A stretch of DNA of 64,000 nucleotides from DATAEY01 sp045805565 (GTDB taxonomy: Bacteria; Actinomycetota; Thermoleophilia; Solirubrobacterales; Solirubrobacteraceae). This document shows, piece after piece, positions 54,692-62,364 of the stretch. Within the stretch, counting starts at the first letter, position 1. Each line of letters opens with the position of its first letter. The notes below the pieces were generated by a model that did not search any database, was not told where the DNA came from, and was given only the letters and a program-made list of their open reading frames with translations. Location: contig JBJMKZ010000022.1 in NCBI GenBank assembly GCA_045805565.1, forward strand, positions 124,001 through 188,000, written 5' to 3'. Both the position numbers and the translations under genes were made by a program.

Positions 54692-55638
54692 GCCGGGTCG
54701 CGGTGCTCAAGGGCGGGCGCTCGCTGGAGCGCCAGGTCTCGCTGCGCTCGGGGGCGCGGGTCGAGGATGCCCTGCGGCGCCTGGGGCACGAGGTTATCCC
54801 GATCGACGTCGGCGCCGACCTGGTCGAGCGACTCCGGGCGCAGGCCCCCGACGTCGCCTTCGTCGCACTCCACGGGCGCGACGGCGAGGACGGGACCGTG
54901 CAGGAGCTGCTCGAGCTGCTCGACGTCCCCTACACCGCCTCGGGCGTGTCGGCCTGCATCCGCTGCATGGACAAGGTCCTGGCCAAGCACGCGGTCCGCG
55001 ACGCCGGCCTGCCCACGCCCGACTTCTACGCGTTCAACGAGACCGCGTTCAAGGAGCTGGGCGCGGCCGGCGCCCTGCCCGAGATCGAGGCGCGCCTGGA
55101 GTTCCCGATCGTGGTCAAACCGGCCGGGCAGGGGTCGGCGCTGGGGATCAAGTTCGCACGTACGCCGGCCGACGTGCCGGCCGCCCTGGTCGCCGCGTTC
55201 TCCTACGACACCAAGGTGCTGCTCGAGCGCCACGTGTCGGGTCGAGACCTGGCGGTGTCGGTGGTCGACCTCGACGAGGGGCCGACCGCGCTCCCGGTGG
55301 TCGAAGCCGTCCCTCGAGACGAGGACTTCTACGACTTCGAGGCCCGCTACGAGATCGGCCGCACCGACTTCGTCTGCCCGGCGCAGCTGCCGGGCGACGC
55401 GGCCGGACGCGCCCAGGAGCTCGCGCTCGAGGTCTACCGGCTGCTGGGCTGCTACGGGTTCGGACGGGTGGACCTGATGCTCGAGGACACCGGCGACCTC
55501 CAGGTGCTGGAGGCCAACTCGATCCCCGGGCTCACGGAGACGTCCTTGCTGCCACAGGCGGCCGAGGCGGCGGGGATCGAGTTCGACGCGCTGATCGAGC
55601 GGATCCTGGACAGCGCGCTGACCCGGACCGCGGCCTAG
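54688..55638 (+). CDS. ddl: D-alanine--D-alanine ligase
   Basis: Makes the D-Ala-D-Ala dipeptide for peptidoglycan. The 316-residue ATP-grasp protein has Lys-Gly-Gly-Arg-Ser-Leu-Glu-Arg-Gln-Val-Ser-Leu at the start (Gly-Gly-x-Ser-x-Glu-x-x-Val-Ser in the family) and His-Gly-Arg-Asp-Gly-Glu-Asp-Gly near 63. The Mg-binding end is Glu-Ala-Asn-Ser-Ile-Pro-Gly-Leu-Thr-Glu-Thr-Ser, with Asn-Ser where most have Asn-Thr. The omega-loop region keeps Tyr-Asp-Phe-Glu-Ala-Arg-Tyr, near the residues deciding D-Ala versus D-Lac. The GTG start is coupled to the aminotransferase. Its TAG stop shares CTAG with the convergent next gene. Confidence 0.93.
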   Translation: MSRVAVLKGGRSLERQVSLRSGARVEDALRRLGHEVIPIDVGADLVERLRAQAPDVAFVALHGRDGEDGTVQELLELLDVPYTASGVSACIRCMDKVLAKHAVRDAGLPTPDFYAFNETAFKELGAAGALPEIEARLEFPIVVKPAGQGSALGIKFARTPADVPAALVAAFSYDTKVLLERHVSGRDLAVSVVDLDEGPTALPVVEAVPRDEDFYDFEARYEIGRTDFVCPAQLPGDAAGRAQELALEVYRLLGCYGFGRVDLMLEDTGDLQVLEANSIPGLTETSLLPQAAEAAGIEFDALIERILDSALTRTAA

Positions 55639-56126
55639 GCCTCGCCGCCCGCGAAGTCCTCGGGCGTGACGTTCTCGAGGAAGTCCTTGAACTTCTCCAC
55701 GACCTCCTCGGTGTCCTCGACCTCGTGCTCGAACTCGATCGCCGACTCGGAGATGACGTCCTCGGCGGCGAAGATCGGGGCGCCCGCGCGGACCGCCAGC
55801 GCCAGCGCGTCGCTGGGCCTCGAGTCGATCTCCAGCTCGCGGCCGTTGACCTGCAGGGTTATCGACGCGTAGAAGGTGTTCTCGCGCAGCTCGGTGACCG
55901 CCACCCGGGTGCAGGAGACGTCGAGCTCGGACAGCATGTCCGACACCAGGTCGTGGGTCATCGGGCGCGGCGTGGAGGCTCCCTGGAGCTTCATCAGGAT
56001 GGCCGCGGCCTCCGGGTGGCCGATCCAGATGGGCAGGAACTTGTTGGAGTCGACGGTCTTCAGCAGCACGATCGGCTGCTTGCCGACCATGTCGAAGCTG
56101 ACGCCGTAGATGACCATCTCCTGCAC
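55635..56126 (-). CDS. Bifunctional nuclease family protein (BFN/DUF151)
   Basis: A 163-residue protein matching the DUF151/BFN domain: Met-Val-Ile-Tyr-Gly-Val-Ser at the start, Leu-Pro-Ile-Trp-Ile-Gly-His-Pro-Glu-Ala near 31, Arg-Pro-Met-Thr-His-Asp-Leu near 54, and Ser-Arg-Pro-Ser-Asp-Ala-Leu-Ala-Leu-Ala near 103. An acidic C-terminal helix follows. Some members have RNase/DNase activity in vitro. GTG 56126 has GAGGGAG about 8 nt upstream and a TATACT -10 further up; ATG 56117 is the alternative. Confidence 0.93.
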   Translation of the reverse strand: MQEMVIYGVSFDMVGKQPIVLLKTVDSNKFLPIWIGHPEAAAILMKLQGASTPRPMTHDLVSDMLSELDVSCTRVAVTELRENTFYASITLQVNGRELEIDSRPSDALALAVRAGAPIFAAEDVISESAIEFEHEVEDTEEVVEKFKDFLENVTPEDFAGGEA

Positions 56127-56156
56127 GAACCAGGCTCCCTCGGGCGGTGGGGCCAG

Positions 56157-56162
56157 AGTATA
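56157..56162 (-). promoter_or_regulatory. -10 box TATACT of the BFN gene
   Basis: On the minus strand TATACT, close to the sigma-70 consensus, lies 30 nt before GTG 56126, giving a leader of about 24 nt with the GAGGGAG site. It is one of the few AT-rich hexamers here. Confidence 0.55.
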
Positions 56163-56300
56163 GGCGGGCGGGCAGCACGGATCGGAGGGCACGACGCCCG
56201 TCTTGACCGGCGCTGGGGCGATCAGCGATGGCCTGTTAGGTGGCGGGTGGGCCGGGTACTTCAGTCGCCAGCCGAGGTCGAGACTCTCAAGGAGGCCGTG

Positions 56301-56531
56301 ATGGGTAGCGAGGAAACCGGGCAGGTCACCGGCACCAAGGACAAGGACTACAACCTGCTCTGGTTCACCGAGCAGTGCCTCAACAACGTCCTGCGCTTGG
56401 AGACCTACATCCAGGACGCGCAGCGGGACGGCGACGACGAGGCGGCCGACCTGTTCCGCCGCGCCCAGGAGGCCAGCCGCCGCGGCGGGGAGCAGGGCAA
56501 GCAGCTGCTGCGCCAGCGCCTCGCGGGCTGA
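56301..56531 (+). CDS. Small acidic helical protein (76 aa), conserved hypothetical
   Basis: ATG 56301 has an ideal ribosome binding site, AAGGAGG at 56289-56295, 5 nt upstream. The product begins with a Gly/Thr-rich disordered stretch, then Tyr-Asn-Leu-Leu-Trp-Phe-Thr-Glu-Gln-Cys-Leu-Asn-Asn and helices rich in Glu, Asp, Arg and Gln. It looks like a two-helix hairpin with a ferritin-like flavour, but has no Glu-x-x-His metal motif. It is divergent from the BFN gene and convergent with the beta-helix gene. Function unknown. Confidence 0.75.
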   Translation: MGSEETGQVTGTKDKDYNLLWFTEQCLNNVLRLETYIQDAQRDGDDEAADLFRRAQEASRRGGEQGKQLLRQRLAG

Positions 56532-56562
56532 GCGCCCGCCAGCTGAGCGCTCGACCCGAGCC

Positions 56563-58344
56563 TCAGAGGTCCGAGCCCCTGCCGCGTGACCTGCGGGCCT
56601 CGAAGGCGCCGATGTCGCAGTGCTTGCGCTGCGGGCGGCGGACCAAGCGCTGGTCGTCACGCTCGTCGTCGAGGTTGGTCTCGGCGCAGCCCATGTCTTC
56701 GGGGAATCCGTTGCCGTAGACGTAGGGGTAGACGCTCCCGAACCCGGCGTCGATCAGCGTCCAGTGCAGCTTGCGATCCTTGCCGCGATCGATCGCCGGG
56801 CTGCCCCGCCGCAGGGCACGGGTGAGGCTGAAGTTGCCGTTGTCCCTCAGCCCCAACAGCCTGGGATCGGTCCTCTTCAGGTCGCTGGGCCGGTCGAAGT
56901 GGCAGCTGTGGCCGCTGTCGAGGTTGTGCCCGCGGTCGTCGTAGGTCCCGCCGCCATCGCAGTTATGGCGCGAGCCGTAGGCCACGATGGTGTTGAGGAA
57001 CGCCGTGTAGGCGTCGTTCCACAGGTTGGCGCCGGTGGGCGCCCGGTTGCTGGCCAGCGTGACGTTGTCCAGGTACTCCGAGGAGGAGTCGTTGAAGATG
57101 CCGCCCCCGCGACCGCCCGGCGCCCGGTTGCCGGTGACCGTGTCGTTGGCCCAGTAGTCGGTGCCGAAGGCGTAGAAGCCGCCGCCGTCGCCGCCCTGGC
57201 CCACCGAGTTGTGGGCGATGGTGCCGCGCGTCAGCGTGTTGGTCGCCCCGTCCACGAAGATTCCGCCGCCGTGGGCTCCGCCGTGTGGCGCCCTGTTCTC
57301 GTGGACCTCGAAGCCGAAGAAGAAATACGTGCCCGACAGGTAGATGCCGCCGCCACCGTCTCCCTTGGCCTTGTTGTGGTTGAACTTGACCCAGTGGAAC
57401 CAGTCGGTATCCCCGTTGGCGAACATTCCGCCGCCCCTGTCCTCCGCGATGTTGTCCTTGACGTACATGTGCTTGACGTCGTAGAGCGTGTTGCCCTGGA
57501 AGAAGATCCCACCGCCGTCGCCGCAACAGTCGCTCTCCTCGGTCCCCAGGGCGCGGTTGCCCTTCACGTCGACCTGGATCATGTGGGTGATCGTGTCGCC
57601 GAACATGTAGAGCCCGCCACCGTTCGCCCTGGCCTTGTTGTGGTTGGTGGTGACGTGGTTGAACTTGTAACACGTACAGGAGAGGTTGATCCCGCCGCCG
57701 TCACGGCCGTTGTTGCGCCACGCCGCGACATGGGTGACGAGCAGGGTTCCGTTGAGCAACATGCCGCCGCCATCTCCCTCCGAGAAGCCTCCCGTTGGGT
57801 TGCCATTCTTGACGCCGATTCCCGTCAGCAGGCAGTAGTCCCCGTAGTCGGGAAAGTGCTTCGGCGGCGGCTTGCATCCGAAGGTGTTCGGGTGCAGCTC
57901 CAGCCCACGATCCTTGGCCCTGCGGGCGTCGATGACCGCCTTGAAGGGTCCGGCGCCGACCAGGCTGACCTTGCCGTCGAGGTCGATGTCGCCACACGAT
58001 TCGTCGTCTCCGCACGAGTCGGAGGGGATGGTCAATTTGTAGAGGCCCTTCGGGACCTTGATCGTGTCGATGCTGTCCTTGTCGGAGTTGGCCTCCTGGC
58101 TGGCGGCGCGCAGCGTGCACTGCTTGCCGGACTTGTTGAGGTCGGCGTCGCAGCGCCCGTCGCCGATGTTGGCGTCCACCTTGTCGCGGCGGTTGTTGAC
58201 CTTGAACGTCGTGGCCGAGGCGCTGTCGACCCAGCCGGCGAACAGCAGCGCCAGCGCCACCGACGCGAGCACGGCAGCGCGTCTCGGCCGACGAGTTACC
58301 GGCTGGCCCGCGAGCGCCTGCACGTCACGGAGTTCGCGAGACAT
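56563..58344 (-). CDS. Secreted CSLREA-domain right-handed beta-helix protein
   Basis: A 593-residue exported protein. The signal peptide (about 1-44) ends Asp-Ser-Ala-Ser-Ala. A CSLREA-type segment follows, with Asp-Gly-Arg-Cys-Asp and Cys-Thr-Leu-Arg-Ala-Ala-Ser-Gln-Glu-Ala-Asn. The body (about 150-490) is a series of Gly-Gly-Gly-Ile-Phe/Tyr repeats with Asn ladders, typical of parallel beta-helix surface proteins. The end, Asp-Ile-Gly-Ala-Phe-Glu, is that of the choice-of-anchor Q group. ATG 58344 has GGGGAGGGGAG 5 nt upstream. No sortase motif is seen. Probably cell-surface or released; ligand unknown. Confidence 0.88.
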   Translation of the reverse strand: MSRELRDVQALAGQPVTRRPRRAAVLASVALALLFAGWVDSASATTFKVNNRRDKVDANIGDGRCDADLNKSGKQCTLRAASQEANSDKDSIDTIKVPKGLYKLTIPSDSCGDDESCGDIDLDGKVSLVGAGPFKAVIDARRAKDRGLELHPNTFGCKPPPKHFPDYGDYCLLTGIGVKNGNPTGGFSEGDGGGMLLNGTLLVTHVAAWRNNGRDGGGINLSCTCYKFNHVTTNHNKARANGGGLYMFGDTITHMIQVDVKGNRALGTEESDCCGDGGGIFFQGNTLYDVKHMYVKDNIAEDRGGGMFANGDTDWFHWVKFNHNKAKGDGGGGIYLSGTYFFFGFEVHENRAPHGGAHGGGIFVDGATNTLTRGTIAHNSVGQGGDGGGFYAFGTDYWANDTVTGNRAPGGRGGGIFNDSSSEYLDNVTLASNRAPTGANLWNDAYTAFLNTIVAYGSRHNCDGGGTYDDRGHNLDSGHSCHFDRPSDLKRTDPRLLGLRDNGNFSLTRALRRGSPAIDRGKDRKLHWTLIDAGFGSVYPYVYGNGFPEDMGCAETNLDDERDDQRLVRRPQRKHCDIGAFEARRSRGRGSDL

Positions 58345-58395
58345 CGTGTCTCCCCTCCCCCGACAGTTCCCTACTCCGACCCCCCGATCGGCCAC

Positions 58396-58401
58396 ATCAT
58401 A
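58396..58401 (-). promoter_or_regulatory. -10 box TATGAT of the beta-helix gene
   Basis: On the minus strand TATGAT lies 51 nt before ATG 58344, giving a leader of about 44 nt that carries the strong GGGGAGGGGAG ribosome binding site. Confidence 0.45.
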
Positions 58402-58607
58402 AGGCGGCTATACCCGGAAGCCGCAAGTGCCAGCCGAGGGCACGCGCGGTCCGGGGCGCGAGCTGACCGCGAGCCTGTTCACCCGCCCCCCTGGAATCCG
58501 CGGCCGCGCACCGTAGACGCTGTCGCGGCGAAGAACGACGGTTTTGGCCGCGGTGATCCCCTCCACCTCGCCGAGCAAGGACGGCGACGAAGAGATCCTC
58601 GCTTGCG

Positions 58608-59618
58608 CTAACCCTGGGAGTAGCTCAGCAGCCGCATGTACAGGCTGGCGGCCGGCCGGACCTGCCAGTGAAGCGGGCCACCCAGGAGGTAGGCGCCCGC
58701 GCGCCTGGGGGTGACTGCCACGCCCTCCGGTTCGAGGTTGAGTGTCGACCTGCGCACGCTCGTCACGGTGCTCGGCCCGGGGCTCGCGATGGACGGCGCG
58801 CCGCCGGGCGGCGTGGTGACCTCGTAGGAGACCAGCTGGAAGAAGGTCCCGCGGTTCAGGGAGAGCAGCAGGCGATAGTTCCCCAACCGCGGCGATGGCG
58901 ACGCGGCGGCACCGGTGACTCCGGCGCTCGGGACGACCGAGCCGAGGTCGCGACCCAGCAGGCCCGGCGCGGTCCCGGCACTCTGGTGCGCCGCCGTCAC
59001 CGGGTTGACGTCGGTCGCGCGGTAGGCCAGCAGGTGCGTGCCGGCCGAGGTCCAGATCCAGCGACCGTCCGGCGAGCTCTCGGCCCAACCTGCTTTCACG
59101 ATCTGCGAGGGGTCGAGGAGCACGCGATAGACCACGGCCAGGGTCCGGGGGTCGGCCACGCCGATCGCCGCCCGGCGGCAGGTGTTGCCGCCCCGGCGCG
59201 GGTAGTAGCACTCCAGCGGGGCCAGCAGGCGCCGGCGCACCGGATCGAAGCCGAGGTCGCCGATGTGGTTGAAGCGCTCGGGGCCGGACGGGATGGCGGC
59301 GAAGCGGGCGCCGCTCCGGCGCAGCCGGGAGTCGGTCCGAAACAGGCCCGAGTTGGTGGGCGAGGTCACCCCGGAGAAGAACCAGCTCCCCAGGCGGGCG
59401 TCATAGGCCACGCCCTGGTTGTAGAAGATCGACGTGGCCCGTACCGAGACCAAGCGTCGGGCGGCGACCGCCGGCGCCGGTGGCGGGGCGATCGCGATGG
59501 CGGCGAGCGTGAGCGGGACCGCGACCGTCACCCGGCGGGCGCCGGCGCGCAGCCATGAAGATCCGGCCCTCGGGCCTGAAGGCCGGAGCCGTCGCGACGC
59601 AGCGCGGCGAGCACCCAT
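58608..59618 (-). CDS. Secreted hypothetical protein, propeller-like
   Basis: A 336-residue protein with an Arg-rich start and hydrophobic signal (about 28-52, ending Ala-Pro-Ala-Val-Ala-Ala). The mature part is beta-rich. Phe-Asn-His-Ile-Gly-Asp-Leu-Gly-Phe-Asp-Pro, Pro-Leu-Glu-Cys-Tyr-Tyr and Ser-Pro-Asp-Gly-Arg-Trp-Ile-Trp-Thr-Ser resemble blades of a beta-propeller. One Cys pair could be disulfide linked. No catalytic motif is recognised. Divergent from the RTX-repeat gene. Function unknown. Confidence 0.72.
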   Translation of the reverse strand: MGARRAASRRLRPSGPRAGSSWLRAGARRVTVAVPLTLAAIAIAPPPAPAVAARRLVSVRATSIFYNQGVAYDARLGSWFFSGVTSPTNSGLFRTDSRLRRSGARFAAIPSGPERFNHIGDLGFDPVRRRLLAPLECYYPRRGGNTCRRAAIGVADPRTLAVVYRVLLDPSQIVKAGWAESSPDGRWIWTSAGTHLLAYRATDVNPVTAAHQSAGTAPGLLGRDLGSVVPSAGVTGAAASPSPRLGNYRLLLSLNRGTFFQLVSYEVTTPPGGAPSIASPGPSTVTSVRRSTLNLEPEGVAVTPRRAGAYLLGGPLHWQVRPAASLYMRLLSYSQG

Positions 59619-59670
59619 CAGATCACCGCGCCGACCCTACCTCGCCCTGCGGAGGCCCAGGGAAACCCGG

Positions 59671-59676
59671 TAGTGT
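59671..59676 (+). promoter_or_regulatory. Putative -10 box TAGTGT of the RTX-repeat gene
   Basis: TAGTGT lies 10 nt before ATG 59687, pointing to a leaderless or nearly leaderless mRNA. Confidence 0.45.
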
Positions 59677-59686
59677 CGCCACCGGT

Positions 59687-60385
59687 ATGAGCCGCTTCGG
59701 GCAGCGGGCACGGGGATCGCGAAGGCGCCGGCGAGCGAGTCTGCGGCGGCTGCCGGCGGCTGCGTGCGCGGTGGCCGCGGCCGCGGTCTGGATGCTGGCG
59801 GGCGGGGCTGCAACCGCGTTCGCGGGCGAGGCCTCCTGTGCCGACGGCGCCGTCTCGTTCACCTCGCGATCGCCGCAGATCAACCACGTGGTAGTGGTCT
59901 ACAGACCGGGCGCGCTGACCGTCACCGACGTCGTTCCCATTCGCAACGACGGTGGGCTGGACTATCCCAACCCCGCCGACCGGCGCACCGTGCGCTGCCG
60001 CTCGTTCTCCTTCGACCTGGCGATCAATCTGGGACCGGGGAACGACACGCTCGTCGTTCGCTATGTCGGACAGGCGCCGAACTGCCGCGATCGGCACCTC
60101 AACCGGTTCTATGACGGGCCGGGCAACGACACGCTCGTGGTGGGGACCGGCGCCAACACCTGGTTCAACGGGATCGGCAATGACACCTATCGCGGGGCAT
60201 GCTCACCCGACATCGCCCGACCCGGACCCGGCAACGACCGCATCTACGGCGGTGCCGGGAACGACCTCCTGTCCGGTGGCACGGGCAACGATCTGCTGTT
60301 CGGCGGGCCGGGGTTCGATCGTCTGTTCGGCGGGCCCGGCTTCGACCGGCTCGACGGCCTGGCGCGCGACGTGCACGTGGGCTGA
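59687..60385 (+). CDS. Secreted protein with RTX-type calcium-binding repeats
   Basis: A 232-residue protein with an Arg-rich n-region, a hydrophobic signal segment ending Ala-Thr-Ala-Phe-Ala near 47, a Cys-containing beta domain, and from about 180 a run of Gly-x-Gly-Asn-Asp nonapeptide repeats (Gly-Gly-Ala-Gly-Asn-Asp-Leu-Leu, Gly-Gly-Thr-Gly-Asn-Asp and so on). Two further Gly-Pro-Gly-Asn-Asp/Gly-Ile-Gly-Asn-Asp repeats lie earlier. Such repeats form a calcium beta-roll. Export is by the N-terminal signal, as no type I secretion genes are near. Function unknown. Confidence 0.82.
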   Translation: MSRFGQRARGSRRRRRASLRRLPAAACAVAAAAVWMLAGGAATAFAGEASCADGAVSFTSRSPQINHVVVVYRPGALTVTDVVPIRNDGGLDYPNPADRRTVRCRSFSFDLAINLGPGNDTLVVRYVGQAPNCRDRHLNRFYDGPGNDTLVVGTGANTWFNGIGNDTYRGACSPDIARPGPGNDRIYGGAGNDLLSGGTGNDLLFGGPGFDRLFGGPGFDRLDGLARDVHVG

Positions 60386-60444
60386 GCGGCCAGGACTCCG
60401 GCAGGAGGGCAGGATTCGCGCCCGCGTCGGCGAACAGACGCGTC

Positions 60445-60927
60445 GTGCTGCGTCGCGTCTCGATCACATGCATTGTCGCCGCCGGGCTGGGCGCCTCCCT
60501 GATCGCCGGCTGCGGCGACGGCGGCAGCAAGACCTTTCGCGCGCTGACTGGGCGTCCACACCTGACGGTGCTTGACCTCGGTCCGCGTGGAAAGAGCGGC
60601 GGGGACCTGTACGTGTACGACAACTCGCTGCTCGACGCCCACGGGCACGTCATCGGCCGCGTGCGCGGCATGAGCGTCTCCATCAAGCTCGAGCACGGCG
60701 CCGAGACCGCCCAGGGGATGCTGACCTACGAGTTCGGCCCGGGCAACTCGATCGTCGTCGGCGGCCTGAGCCAGCGCTCGCTGCGAGGACAGTTCACCCT
60801 CGTCAACCGGCGATTCGTCCGCCCCGTGCTGGGCGGGACGGGCAAGTACGCCGGTGCCAGCGGCGTCGTGGTCGTCAAGCGCCGTCCCGACGGGCGCTAC
60901 GAGTCGGAGTTCCGGCTCCAGGACTGA
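60445..60927 (+). CDS. Lipoprotein with allene-oxide-cyclase/dirigent-like barrel
   Basis: A 160-residue product from GTG 60445. The signal has a good lipobox (Leu-Ile-Ala-Gly-Cys, Cys near 20). The rest is a beta barrel whose Gly-Gly-Thr-Gly-Lys-Tyr-Ala-Gly-Ala-Ser-Gly motif near 133 is shared by AOC-like and dirigent-like proteins, with Gln-Gly-Met-Leu-Thr-Tyr and Gly-Gln-Phe-Thr-Leu strands before it. Bacterial members have no settled function. It lies 59 nt after the RTX-repeat gene and is followed by a strong hairpin. Confidence 0.75.
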   Translation: MLRRVSITCIVAAGLGASLIAGCGDGGSKTFRALTGRPHLTVLDLGPRGKSGGDLYVYDNSLLDAHGHVIGRVRGMSVSIKLEHGAETAQGMLTYEFGPGNSIVVGGLSQRSLRGQFTLVNRRFVRPVLGGTGKYAGASGVVVVKRRPDGRYESEFRLQD

Positions 60928-60933
60928 CCGAGC

Positions 60934-60950
60934 GGGCGCTGGGAGCGCCC
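60934..60950 (+). terminator. Terminator hairpin after the AOC-like lipoprotein gene
   Basis: GGGCGCT at 60934-60940 pairs perfectly with AGCGCCC at 60944-60950 around GGG, 6 nt after the stop codon. No T-run. Confidence 0.55.
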
Positions 60951-61104
60951 GTCACGGCAGATCGCGTGTGGGGCCGGGCGCGTGCCCTTCGCTCGGAGAG
61001 CATCGTTGCGGAACCCCGATTCCAGGATTCGGTTCGAGCTGGCCAAGCGTGCCGGGGCGGCGATGTCGGCCGGCTAGGCCGCGCCTACACATGACGATGG
61101 CGAG

Positions 61105-61497
61105 CTAGCCGCCGGCCGCTCGCACGGCCTCCTCGCGACCGGAGTGCACCTCCATCCGAACCGCCTTGCCGCCACGGACAGTCCAGAGGTGGGCAAGCCG
61201 CTCGTCGATCGGCACGCCGCTCTCCCGCCCCGTCCCCCGGAAGCGGAACACTACGACCACCCGGTCGCCGACCTCGATGAACTCCTCCGGTGCCACGTCG
61301 AGCTCCTGGAACGCCTCCTGGCTTACCCGCAGCGAGCGCAGGACACCTTCATGACCGCGATACACCTGCGGATCAGGCGCCTGGGGCCGGTCATGGACCT
61401 CGATCTCGGGGTGGTGGAGTGCGAGCGCGCTGTCGGTATCACCAGCTCGGAAGCGGTCGTAAATCGCGCGCACCAGCTCAGCGTTTGAATGGGACAT
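61105..61497 (-). CDS. SnoaL/NTF2-like protein
   Basis: A 130-residue single-domain protein of the NTF2-like fold. Ala-Ile-Tyr-Asp-Arg-Phe-Arg-Ala-Gly-Asp near 10, His-Pro-Glu-Ile-Glu-Val-His-Asp near 28, Tyr-Arg-Gly-His-Glu-Gly-Val near 45, and His-Leu-Trp-Thr-Val-Arg-Gly-Gly-Lys near 106 are typical of SnoaL-type proteins, which range from cyclases to detoxification enzymes. Start ATG 61497; a longer in-frame version reaches 61644 but its extra part is low in protein-like composition. Function unknown. Confidence 0.85.
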   Translation of the reverse strand: MSHSNAELVRAIYDRFRAGDTDSALALHHPEIEVHDRPQAPDPQVYRGHEGVLRSLRVSQEAFQELDVAPEEFIEVGDRVVVVFRFRGTGRESGVPIDERLAHLWTVRGGKAVRMEVHSGREEAVRAAGG

Positions 61498-61705
61498 GGT
61501 TCGAAGTCTCCGGCGACATCGTGCGGCCAGCATTGCCTCTCCGGCCCAATAACGGCCGGGCGTGGGCGCTCGTCTTCCTGAGCCATCGGTCAGGCCACTG
61601 TGGGGCCTCGATCTCACCAAATCCGTGGGGTTTGCGCGCATCAACGAACAGCCCGTGCTGCACGACCCGGCCCATGCGCGGGTTACCCCTCATCGGGGCC
61701 TCCGG

Positions 61706-62233
61706 CTAGAACCGCCTCAGACGAGCCCGGAGCTTCTGCATCCCGACCATGGCGCGCGCGGCGGCGCTTCCACGCTCGGGCAGCAGCCCCAGCTGCCGGA
61801 GGACATCGGCCATGTCGAACACGATCCGCAGCCGGACGACCTTGCCGTCGCGGTACTCGTGGAAGTCGACACCCTCGTACTTGATCCGCTTGCCCGTCGC
61901 GCGGATACCGGGCGGGTCGATCGGCCCGCTGTTGGTCATGTGGCAGCGCCACCAGAACGCCGCCCGCGGACCGTCGGACGCGACGAGGGGACCCCCCACG
62001 CGCTCGACGCTGAAGGCGGGGAAGGCGCGCCAGGTGAAGTCGAGCAACTCGCGGACCTGGGCGTGGCCACGCATGGTCTGCGGCCAACCCGAGTCGTCGT
62101 AGACGATGTCGTCTGTCATCAGCTCGAGCACCCGCTCGGGCTGGTACGAGTTCCAGCCCGCAATCCATCGATCCACGAACTCCTCGACCCACTCGGTGGT
62201 GTGGGTCTCTCCTGCTGTGGTGGTCTCCGCCAT
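61706..62233 (-). CDS. SnoaL-like polyketide cyclase / ester cyclase family protein
   Basis: A 175-residue NTF2-fold protein: Trp-Val-Glu-Glu-Phe-Val-Asp-Arg-Trp near 15, Asp-Ile-Val-Tyr-Asp-Asp near 42, Met-Arg-Gly-His near 54, and Asp-Phe-His-Glu-Tyr-Arg-Asp-Gly-Lys-Val near 122. A basic C-terminal tail follows. The ATG has GGAGG with 5-nt spacing. It is divergent from an HxlR regulator across an AT-rich gap of 131 bp, so it is the likely regulatory target. Confidence 0.87.
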   Translation of the reverse strand: MAETTTAGETHTTEWVEEFVDRWIAGWNSYQPERVLELMTDDIVYDDSGWPQTMRGHAQVRELLDFTWRAFPAFSVERVGGPLVASDGPRAAFWWRCHMTNSGPIDPPGIRATGKRIKYEGVDFHEYRDGKVVRLRIVFDMADVLRQLGLLPERGSAAARAMVGMQKLRARLRRF

Positions 62234-62328
62234 CTCACCCTCCGGTTGCTCGTCGTAGGGTCAGGCCCTTCCGCTCGGCGAGTCAGGCGCCACGAGGGAC
62301 CGCTGATCGCGCCTCTGCGCACATCGTT

Positions 62329-62364
62329 CAACCGATATACCCTATAGTTCAGAATATAAACTCC
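62329..62364. promoter_or_regulatory. AT-rich divergent promoter/operator region
   Basis: About 24 of 36 bases are A or T, in sharp contrast to the surroundings. It contains GATATACC, a TATAGT hexamer at 62343-62348 (a -10 candidate 16 nt before the HxlR ATG) and GAATATAAA. The repeated TATA steps could form an operator for the adjacent HxlR regulator controlling itself and the divergent SnoaL gene. Confidence 0.5.

Noticed and set aside
56620..58611. 663-codon plus-strand frame opposite the beta-helix gene
   Set aside because: It is an Ala/Val/Arg-rich antisense shadow of the Gly/Asn repeat gene, with no domain.
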